A stretch of DNA of 24,187 nt from Hyphochytrium catenoides (Eukaryota; Sar; Hyphochytriomycetes; Hyphochytriales; Hyphochytriaceae). The DNA is taken from assembly GCA_900088475.1 (NCBI GenBank), contig FLMG01002923.1, positions 1 to 24,187 on the forward strand, in the 5' to 3' direction. The position numbers and the translations under genes were made by a program. The notes under the pieces are model-generated. The model saw nothing but the letters and a program-made list of their open reading frames with translations, was not told where the DNA came from and did not search any database. Positions 10,129-19,109 of the stretch are shown here, piece after piece (the first letter of the stretch is position 1; every line of letters begins with the position of its first letter).

Positions 10129-13100
10129 TCACGTTCCGAGCTCTTCCTCAATGAAGGTGTACATCTCTTCCGCATAACTCACCACACCCTGCATTGCCTC
10201 CATAACAGCCTGATACTCGTTCCTGCTTCTTCCTCTACCTTCCTGCATGCTGGCATGAGTGCTACTTACCATAGAGCTAACAAGACTGTCAAGAGCCCCA
10301 CTAAGCGTGTGCAGCGCCGCTTGAAGTTTGAAGGCCCCCACATATTCGGACGTGTCCCCCAGCACTCTTAGAAGCTCTTTGGCCTTCTCTGTCTCCTGGC
10401 GCTCTGCGGCAGCCCTCAGTTGGGGAATTAGCTCGTCCTGGCACATCTGCTTGAAGCGGTATATCATCTGAAAATATAGCTGATCATTGCCCTCAAAGCG
10501 TTTCTTAGCATGGAGTGCCGACGATGCGTTCTGGATCCCTTTCATATTATTCTGGGCAGCCCCAAGACCATAAGAAAGGTCGTCATACTTCGTTGCCGGT
10601 AGGTTGACCTCCGTCATCGCCTTAGTAAAGCTACAACGCTCCGCCTCTCTGTTGTCATGATCTTCCGATGGAATGTGCAGAGACTCTGGTAGAAGGAAGT
10701 GCCGTGAGCTGATGGACAAAAGGCGGCGATAGCGGTTCGGGGAGACTTTCTCCCCTAAGGAGAGAGCTCGAGCCAATTCTTCAGTTCGCGGCGATTGTCT
10801 ATAGTTGATAGCCATCGCTATCATGTCATCCTGGTTGGTGAAGAGCTGAGGAATAGGGGAACCTGCAAGCAGAGCGGCTGCCGTCTCTTGCTCCTCCTCT
10901 GAGAGTTTACTGTCCAAACAGTGCCGAAGAGCTTGGAAGTATCTGATAAACATGTCGTTGTTCCCCTTCCGACATTGGTCAGCGGCCACATCCGCCAATG
11001 CCTCCGCAAGGCCCCTCGTCCTACCACTCGCATCTGCCACTGCTGCCATGATTGAGGATTCTCCTTGCAAGGGCTTAAAACTTGACCTAAACATGCCACA
11101 CCCTTCTTGGTCCTCCCTGGTGATATTACTTTGACCTATGAAGAAGCTTGCAAGGTTCAAGTTCTGATAGACCATGAAACAGGAGTTAGTCACGCTTAGC
11201 ACTGTAGAGGATGCTCATAGAGGTGCAGCCTATCGAACCTTCTCATCCTGGCTCTTCAAGTAGTCATTGCTGTTCTTCAGCTCAATTTCCTGCACTCTCT
11301 TGCGCATCTGCAGTGGGAAAAGGGCTCCGCATTGGAGACTTTCTTCGTGCTTCTTAGATAGTCCATGGCGCATCTCTTTCGAAGCCTTCAATTGACACTT
11401 AGCCTATGTGGAGCCGGGAAAGTGGGTGAGCTATAGTGGTAACCTTCATTCTGCAAGCCAGTCACCTATGTTCAACCCTTCTCTCATTCAGATCCGGACA
11501 GTCCGGCCCAGGCATTAGCATTTTAAGTGTCGAATACCTTGAAAAGAACGCGCTCCATCTGGCGGTGGGCACTGCGACCATTTCCACCAGAGCTCGTATC
11601 GACGATATGAAGGCGACAGATACCTCGTCTATCGATCACATAATCACCTCTGGTAGGCAACTATGGTGCCAGACGCGGTGCAAGTTACACTCCTAGGTTT
11701 ATTCTGGCATAAGGGAAGTAGATCGTCTTACCGTCTCTGCCTGTTGACGCAGAATAGCTAGGTTGCCTTGATAGTCAGCGCTGAGATAGAACCAGTCTTG
11801 CTCAAAGAATATTTCGCCCAGGTTCATTACCTCCCCGCTCTATGGTTATGGCACATAAGGATCATCCTGATAGACCCCCAGGAAGAGTTGAAGTCCTTGA
11901 CGCACCTTATCCTTGCAGTCCTTCCTGGCTGGACGGACTTTCCACTTTCCAATCATGCGCGGAACCTTATTCCGAACTTTCTGCACTGCATCTGATTCTC
12001 CCTGCCATTCGGTCCCATCGTCCATGATCTAGTGGCATGTGATCGAAGCACAAAGTGTTTGTTGAATGGGAATGTTTAGGACATCCATTCACTTCCTATT
12101 ATAAAAAGCCAAAAGTGAAAAGAGCGACGGCTGATTGTGTTTGTACCTTGGGTAGCATGGCACGAACCGCCACAGGGAAGCCCACATTGGTCACGATGTC
12201 ATCCATAGTAAGAACCTCGTCATTCTGAGGGTTCATGGACTTTGTAGACAGCGCGGGGGCTTCCCTAACCTTCGCTCCGAGTACGCTTCCATTCTGCCAT
12301 GTGTCTCCGGGCCCAGCTGCAATCTGTAGCCACACGTTAGAACCATACGTGATCGTGTCCGAGTTGTTGAGGTCGTTCATGTCAATGAGAGTAAAAAGAA
12401 CTTTATCCGGTCCATTAGTCGACGACGGATTGCGGAGATGCTCCAGGGGCTGGACATGGATCTTGGTCTGCTGGCGGTCTTCTACCTACAATGGAAGGAA
12501 GACAGTGGCGGTGGCATGAACGCAAAGTTTAAGACCTTTCCCCCTTTTACTCGAGAGGTCGTGAAAGATGTGCAAACAGTCAGATGCGACCCAATAGAGG
12601 CACCTGTCCACAAAATCACAATCGAAGGATAAGGAACAGGGAAATAGAAAGCCCGGAAATGGGAAGGTCAAAGGAGCAATTAGAAGGCCTGGAACAGGAG
12701 GAGAAAGACCCACAGCTGACCATCAAGAACTTCCCATCCAGCATCTCTATAGCCACAGTGCACCCATAGTGTATTTTAGCGTTTGCCTGAATGCTAAAGC
12801 TTGAGAGAAGCTTCCTATCGGGAAACTTTTCCCGTTCTTTCGTGCCCGGCTGCGAGGTGGAGGAGGCGATCTTTGGTCCGGGTTTGGGAGACCGACTGCT
12901 CATAGGCGTGGACACCCTGTTTACAATGGAAGGGAGACACTCCTCAGCCCCTGCTTTCTTCTCCTCTCTTGCACTTGCTGATATCTTGACCAAGTTTTCC
13001 TCTTCTATGGGCTGGTGCTCCTCATGGTGGTCCTGGTCATCCGCGCCATCAGTTAGTTCGTCCTGCTGAGAGCGGCGCGGTTGTTCCTCTTTAGTGAGAT

Positions 13101-13652
13101 CCTGGCATCCATTTGCTGAGGTTATCATCTCCTGCTGCTCGTCAATGACTTGGCGCAGGGCTTGTCCTGACTGAACCTTGGCCCTTCGCATCGCCGACAT
13201 CTTGCTAGAGGAAAGGAAGTGACATGCGGGTGTAATGAGTGCGAAAGAGGATAGATAACGTCAGTCACGAAGTTGCACGGACTCAGGTACCCGAAGAGAG
13301 CCGATGATGTCAGTGGGCATTGAGAAGGAAAGCACGACAGCAGGCGATGGGAACAGACATTGAAACCAAATAGAAAAAATGAGGAATGCATGAATTTTGT
13401 CCTTCCTTACACATTGGTCCAAATGTCATCACTCTTGCTAAACGACTTAGGGTTCCTGCCCTTCACGAGGGCTAAATGATGCCGTTCAGACAGCTCCCGC
13501 CTCCGTAAAAGTGTCTTATTGGGCGCACTTAGCAAGGGACCCGGAGGCTTCCCGACAGCTGAGCTCACAGCAGTAAGCATTGGAGGACTGCTAGAAGCTG
13601 CCATTTGGCTTGAGGCGGTCTTCTTTGCCGGGGCCTCAGAGCTATGCTGCAT
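10129..13652 (-). CDS. Unrecognised 872-aa protein with MIR/beta-trefoil-like region
   Basis: Eight exons: 13411-13652, 12721-13204, 12147-12485, 11906-12028, 11732-11839, 11538-11660, 11239-11403 and 10129-11163. The total is 873 codons including the TGA, and every junction stays in frame. Residues 1-215 are Ser/Gln/Glu-rich and look disordered. Residues about 222-473 hold short beta repeats such as IHYGCTVAIEMLDGKFLM, ITYGSNVWLQI, LGEIFFEQDWFYLSAD and GDYVIDRRGICRLHIVD. The YGxxVxL pattern recalls MIR and IP3-receptor N-terminal beta-trefoil domains; this is an inference. From about 474 the chain is charged and helical (KKHEESLQC, RKRVQEIELKN) and likely coiled. The last 344 residues are helical and unfamiliar. 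There is no signal peptide or membrane segment, so it is probably cytosolic. The gene diverges from the WD40-like gene across 1.1 kb. Donors GTCAGC (12720) and GTTCGA (11238) are off-consensus. The gene is well supported; its function is unknown. Confidence 0.8.
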
Positions 13653-14030
13653 CTTGAACCTTCAAGGCAGGGTTGCGAACTACACCACAGAGAGTCCCGG
13701 CTACCGCTGGGGTGCAGAAGTCAGGATGGTCTGTCACGAATCATTGCGCACTAAGGGAAAAATCCGGCAGCATGTCCTCAGCAATTGCTTTCGTGGGCGC
13801 TATGCCGGGCAGCTCAACTAGGTAATGTCTTCAGCTACCCTCTTGTGCAGCAGCGCTGCTGGGAGGTGGAATATAGCAGAATTCTTATCAGTCCGTTGCT
13901 GAGGCGACTCACCGCCGTATGACTAATGGGTAGAGAAGAGCACAACGGAGAGAATGAGAAACAAAGAGCGAGGTCCCAACAAGAAGTAGCTAGAGGGCGA
14001 GACAGAGAAAGGAGGAAAGATAGGAGAGAG

Positions 14031-14069
<39 letters not shown>

Positions 14070-14752
14070 CAAAGAGGGTGCGAGGGCGACAGACAAGGAA
14101 AGAGAGATGTAGCTCAACTTGCACGTGGTTCCCCTCCTCCTCCTCCTCCTCCTCCTCCTCTCCCAATACAGTACAGTACAAGTAGGGGCAACCCATCATC
14201 CCATCATCATCATCTTCAACCTGAACGCTGGTCATACTATTCAGGAATATAATATTTGTTTATTCCAAATCAACACTGAAGATGTTCGCACTGATGATAA
14301 CGCAAAAAGTCTAAAGGTCACTGCCACTTCTTCACTTCCAGCCGCGTCTCGGCGCTCGTGAGCTGGCAAGGTGCCTGCCGCTGCCGCGCTGTGGACCTGC
14401 ATGTAGACAAGAGAAAGACAACATCACACGGACTTGCTTGCCTGATGGACTTCTGTGCTGCAAGCCTGAGAGATGAAGAGAGGTGATGGACAGCAGGAAG
14501 AGGGAGAGCGTGACGCAAGCCTGAGGGAGCGGTAGAGACCCGAGCTAGGATACTTCTTTCAATGGTTGGGCCACTGTGATGCCACAAGGAAGCTCTAGCC
14601 GATAAGAAAGAAGTAGGAAGGCGCCAGTGAAGTATTGTAGTACGAATTGCAACGCCGAGGTTTGATCAAAGTAAGGGTAGAGGTTTTTGAGTCAGTGTAA
14701 GGACAAGGTAGGGAATGGAGGACAGTACTGCCACGTAGCCAACTTACCGAAG
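13653..14752. promoter_or_regulatory. Divergent intergenic region between two genes
   Basis: This spacer separates the start codons of the minus-strand beta-trefoil-like gene and the plus-strand WD40-like gene, so it should carry both promoters and 5' UTRs. It contains three microsatellites within 180 nt. Open frames across 13923-14252 on both strands are translations of those repeats and are not called. I cannot point to a specific promoter element. Confidence 0.5.
14035..14213. repeat. Microsatellite cluster: (AG)17, (CTC)9-10, (CAT)n
   Basis: An (AG)17 run lies at 14035-14068, a (CTC) run at about 14133-14162, and CAT repeats at 14193-14213 with one CC interruption. A small CAGTACAGTACA direct repeat sits between them. 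The first two are strand-asymmetric purine/pyrimidine tracts in the shared promoter spacer. Confidence 0.9.
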
Positions 14753-17456
14753 ATGACGACCAAGATGCAGCCTCCAGATCCAGATCTGCAGCTCCTTGTA
14801 CCTCTTCCGCAACCGTTCCGATCTATACTCAAAATCATTGAAGAGGATATCATCAGTAGGGCGCTCATTAGTATAGACAAGATCAACAGGGACCGGGAGG
14901 CTGGCATATTCAAAACCAGCGAGACATACCCAGATGATCTTTACAATGTCTATGAGCCGACGGCTAGACTGGCACATGATTTCTCTCCTAAAGTACTTGG
15001 TAGAATGCCAGGGATGGGGCTACTGATGCAGGTGTCCGATATACCTAGCGGATTGGCAATCCTTTCGCCTGACGGCAGCGACCTGCAAGCGTTGGACCTT
15101 GGCAGCCAACAACCTGTGATAAGTGGAAAGGGCGGGAAAGGAGTGCCGTTAGAGCCTGAGAGCCTTGCTGGCTTTGATCTTCGGATGGCTTGCGCCAAGC
15201 CTCAGCGTAAGAAGGCAGAATATTGCCTTCTGGCTTTGTGGCGACAAGAAGGTGGTCGTAAGGCAGGCTCTCTTGAGGATAAGAAGGCCCAGGCTATGGG
15301 GCTGTTGACATTGTATGCTCTACAGGGGCAGGACTTCACACTCAAAAAAATTGTGGAAGTGTCTACGACGTTAGGGCAGGTCCGGCAACTGGAGCTGGCA
15401 AAAGATCTCTCTGCACTGGTAGTGGCTTACGAGGGCCATGGCCTCGAGCTATGGCGACTGGAAGTAAAAGAAGGCGCAGCAACCTCTACTTTTCAGCCGC
15501 AGGAGGTCAAGCTGGAGAAAATCGAGATGAATCTGGGCTCCTCCGCAGCAGGTAACTTTTGGCCATGACATCTATTCCCCTTTGACTGACTTGGCTCTAG
15601 TGGTGCCTATCAAGCGACACCTATCTTACCATCTATGGTGATTCCCTTCTGTCATGCCTCTCACTGTGGCAAGTCGATCTGCATGTTCTCCGTTCCTCTT
15701 TGTCTCTCTCTCCTCTATCTGTCTCTGTCTCTCTCTCTTCTATCTGTCTCTGTCTCTCTCACTTTCTCTCTCTGTTGTTGCTCTCTTCTTTTCTTGTTGC
15801 TCTCTTCTCTCCCTATTGCTCTCTTCTTTCTCTTTCTCTCTGCTTCTGATGTCTCTTCTGTAGCTTTTGCCCTTACATTGTGCCATCAGGGCTTGAGCTG
15901 TCTCCCTCCCTCTGCTTTTCCATGGCTAGTGGTTGCTTTTTATCCCTCCCGATCTCTCTCTTCTCTCTGATCTTTACGGTCACTCGTACCTCTCCATATA
16001 GAGCCCTTTTTTTGCGCTTATATAGTGTTCACCTTCAGGGTCAACCCCTGATAAATTGTGACGATACCTTCAACACTCTGACTCTGCCCCATAGGATCCT
16101 GGGACTTCGTCTTGGACTATTCGCCTAGTGGCAAACTCACGGCTGTCATAACGGTCTCAGCAGACTTGTCGCTTAGTCGGCGGTTGAGCATAACCCAGAT
16201 CGTAAGAGTGGCATCATCTTCTGTTATAATCCATACCGGCTGTTGCTCACTGAGATTTTTGAGCGATACCTTAATATTGCTTTGCGCTCTCTCCTTTCTT
16301 CTCTCTCTCAGGATTCAAACATTCGATTTCGAGTGACTGAAGAATGGCAGTTACGCCATAGCTCACGATTGACAACTGTCACCTTATGCAAAGATTCTCA
16401 GACCTTAGGTCTAGGTTTCTCTAGTGGATCGCTTCTCCTCATTGATGCCAGAAGGGGCGTCGACCTACATCGCATCCATTCAGTTTCCTCTTCGGTAGCT
16501 GCGGTTGCTCTCAGGGGTCAGTTTTTGCTGGCCGTGTGGGAGACGGGAGAGATTGCTCTTTACGACCTTAACCAGTCATCTTCAACTCTGGCTCGATATG
16601 CCTCTACCCGCCGTCCAGCCAGGGTTAGAAGAGTGGGAGACTTTGTGGGCAGTTCTCATCAGAAGAAGGGCCAGGATCAGGGAGCAGATGCAGTTGAAAT
16701 GAAGAAAGGGACTTTCAAGGGACTGACAATCCCTCGAGACACCCATATAGCTCTTCTCTGGATCGATCAACAAATAATCCTCTTAGACCTCCAGCGTCAG
16801 TGCCAGCAGCTGGGAAGTATTGATGTTGCCCCTTCACTCAACTTATCTGACTTTTTGACTTTGGAGGCATATGTCTTTCTCTTCTCGGCGCCTAGGGACC
16901 CGATTGGGCAGGCAAACTCTGAGCTCGGGGGATCAGATGCAAGTCTAGCAGTCCCTAATGCTCGGCAAGACGCCCCAAATGGTAAGGAGGTAGAGAGAAC
17001 CACTGGGTTCGAAACCCACGTCCTCTCCGTACAAAGGGATCTAGAAACCATTTTGCCCCGGATTTCAACTTCGACTGAGCCATCGAACGGCGGCACTGGC
17101 TCCTCTAGTATCATGATCTCCATCTTCTCCATCTCCAGCATCAGGGCGCCGTCAGAGCTTCGAGCCACCACACCTTACGCTGGCATTGAGGGCTTTTCTA
17201 GTGTAAGTCTTCATTGTCATCGATGATTACACGCAAGAATCTGCGCGAAAACAACCTCCGCTAACCAGCTTTTTAGGCGAGGACTTCGGAACGGAAGGGT
17301 CGTCGAGTAGAGCTGTCCATGGCACCTCTAGACCTTGATACGCTGGTGCAGGAGGAGGAGGCAGCATTGTCTGCTAATCGCAGTATCCGGGAGCTGACTG
17401 TATCGAAACGTCTAAACGACCTAATGAAAGCCTGCGAGGGGCATACGAGGCAATAG
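14753..17456 (+). CDS. WD40-like propeller protein, possibly WDR93-like axonemal
   Basis: Four exons, 14753-15551, 16095-16201, 16312-17202 and 17277-17456, give 658 residues ending at TAG. Donors are GTAACT, GTAAGA and GTAAGT; all junctions keep frame. The start is the first in-frame ATG (MTTKMQPP). Propeller-like stretches include GLAILSPDGSDLQALDL, LELAKDLSALVVAYEGHGLELW, WDFVLDYSPSGKLTAVIT, LGLGFSSGSLLLIDARRG and LLAVWETGEIALYDLN. These are typical of degenerate WD40 blades, which act as protein-binding scaffolds. The N-terminal LPQPFRSILKIIEEDI and the overall length remind me of WDR93, a ciliary central-apparatus family; this is from memory and unchecked. There is no signal peptide or membrane segment. 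The C-terminal exon is short; an overlapping frame stays open about 30 nt past the stop, so the end could differ. Confidence 0.75.
15552..16094 (+). other. Long pyrimidine-rich intron of the WD40-like gene
   Basis: This 543-nt intron, donor G|GTAACT and acceptor CCCATAG|GA, is the longest in the window. It contains a TCTATCTGTCTCTGTCTCTC unit repeated with a 25-nt period (near 15714 and 15739), followed by long CT-rich sequence. Open frames inside it (15635-15970, 15654-15863) are CT-repeat translations, not exons. Confidence 0.75.
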
Positions 17457-18111
17457 AGAGAGCTGCAATTGGACGGTGATCTCTTCATTTTCAACCTTGA
17501 GGCCCTAAGAAGCTTAATAGATGCCCTGACTCAGCAGACACTTCCCCCTTACTTTTAGCTAGTCGATTCAGCAATATGGGAGCCTCCAGTAGCTACCTGC
17601 TAGTCCTTTTTTGAATGAATCTCATCCTGGTTGTTACCTGAGGTAAATTAAGGTTAATGGCATGGCAGAATAATATAACCTGCATTGCAAGGTATGACTG
17701 TGGCTCGCCAAGTTTGCACACTTTGCAGAGGTCACAAGTGAGACTGACACTGCTGCCGGCTTCCCATTATATGTTCTGATAATCAAGAGCTATCGGCATG
17801 GCATAGGAAGTGATAGATACGATGAAATAACGATGAGGAGTTTCCTTCTGTTCAGCTGATAGAACCCATCATAGCCCTTCTCTTTCTCTCGATGCCCTTT
17901 ATTATCGACTGTCAGCACACTTCTTGGTTCACCTACGCTCATGCCAACCCTTCCTACAACCCTTTTTTCCCCCTGTGTGCTAGACAGCAACAGCAGTAGG
18001 CTAAGTAACAGCACGCAGCAACAGCAGTAGGCCAAGTACTGTATGCAGCAGGAGGATATGTCCACGTAGCGAGGTTCCGAGTAAGCTCGGGCCTGAATCT
18101 AGTTGAGAAAA
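17457..18111. other. Intergenic, 3' of the WD40-like gene
   Basis: This is presumed 3' UTR and spacer. A 20-nt direct repeat, AGCAACAGCAGTAGGCYAAG, occurs twice, near 17986 and 18016. No gene is recognised. Confidence 0.5.
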
Positions 18112-18320
18112 GGAGGGACTACCATCCGTTAAGCTCTGGGGGAGCTACCATCCGACGATAAGCTCTGGAGGGGGAGCTATCATTCTACAATGAGCTCTGT
18201 AGGATCTATTGTCATCCGATAGGCTCTGGAGGAACTACCATTTGATAAGCTCAGGAGCTATCATCCGATGATGAGCTCTGGAAGCGCTACCATCCGATGA
18301 GCTCTGGAGGCGCTATCGAT
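18112..18320. repeat. Minisatellite of about seven 24-33 nt units
   Basis: Units follow the consensus AGCTCTGGAGG then GCTACCATCCGATGATG. They begin near 18132, 18161, 18192, 18222, 18248, 18274 and 18299, with a partial unit before the first. Lengths vary because the GGAGG and GATGAT parts expand and contract. No long open frame crosses the array, so it is not a coding repeat. Confidence 0.85.
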
Positions 18321-18409
18321 GCAAATTTGGCGTCCGTTCAGTTCGCTAAGCTGCTGCTTCTAATACCACCAACCACAGCGTTGTTAGGGTCCATTTGGCA
18401 CTATACCGA

Positions 18410-19063
18410 TCACGAATCAGCATAGCCTGGGGTCATCATAAGATGCATAAAAGACCTTGTATACAGAATATATTTGGTCGTTACAAACTCGTTCTCAATT
18501 CTGACCGTGACTCCCCTCGTGGCCCCACTGGCGGGCGGGAGATGGCTCCATCTCTGTCTTCTCTCAGCTCTTGTTAGCCGTCTGACCCTGCTCTCTGTCT
18601 CGCCCTCAGAAGCGATGCCCTTTAGCTCAATTGGCGTGCTTTCCGCCCCTCCTCTTTCTTGCCTCTTCGTCGGCGTCATAACCAGGAGGATGTTGCTCTC
18701 CTTGACCTGGCAGCAGCAACCGAGAGTTTGGCTGTAAGACTTGACAGGACAAAGTGTGGCAGCTAAGGAATTATTAGCTGAAGGACGCAGTAGAGTGTAA
18801 AGCGGAGTGCCTTTTGGAATACTCTTGCCGATACTCTTTCTCCTCGCTAACCTTGGTTGTTCTCGCATTACAAGGCGTGCACCGTCTCTCTGCTTTGTCA
18901 GTAGGGAAAGAAGGAGCCTGCCTGACGGATTGAAATCCTTCTTCACCACGCAGTGGCCTGCGCAGAACTGTGTAACGCTACCTTGGCCTTGTAGACGCTT
19001 TGTGATAAGGCTTTGTTGGTAGAATAGGGAGGAGCAAGAGGTTGACTCGGTGGCATCCGTCAC
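18410..19063 (-). CDS. Doubtful hypothetical ORF, 217 aa
   Basis: This is an uninterrupted minus-strand frame. It is basic, with RRLTRAERRQRW near residues 156-167 and a CCCQ cluster near residue 117, and has no membrane segment or recognised domain. Its ATG lies 46 nt from the ATG of the plus-strand EGF-module gene, leaving little room for two 5' UTRs. Length is the only argument in favour. Shorter frames on the opposite strand are equally uninformative. It may be chance or a non-coding region. Confidence 0.2.
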   Translation of the reverse strand: MTDATESTSCSSLFYQQSLITKRLQGQGSVTQFCAGHCVVKKDFNPSGRLLLSLLTKQRDGARLVMREQPRLARRKSIGKSIPKGTPLYTLLRPSANNSLAATLCPVKSYSQTLGCCCQVKESNILLVMTPTKRQERGGAESTPIELKGIASEGETESRVRRLTRAERRQRWSHLPPASGATRGVTVRIENEFVTTKYILYTRSFMHLMMTPGYADS

Positions 19064-19109
19064 TTAGGTGTTAGCTATTCCACTCCAGGAGGGTGACAAC
19101 AAAAGACGG

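Noticed and set aside
11840-11854. A 15-nt GTGCCATAACCATAG that could be read as an ultra-short intron, because frame is open on both sides
   Set aside because: A consensus donor AAG|GTGCGT at 11905 with the same acceptor gives a normal 66-nt in-frame intron, so the tiny intron is unnecessary.
13923-14252. Long Arg/Glu- or Ser/Leu-rich frames on both strands
   Set aside because: They come from the (AG)n and (CTC)n microsatellites and show no gene-like composition.
15635-15970. Hydrophobic 111-codon frame suggesting a membrane protein
   Set aside because: It is a translation of the CT-repeat intron of the WD40-like gene.
17005-17017. GGGTTCGAAACCC, resembling a tRNA T-arm
   Set aside because: It lies inside a WD40-like coding exon, and the preceding 60 nt do not fold into the remaining cloverleaf arms.
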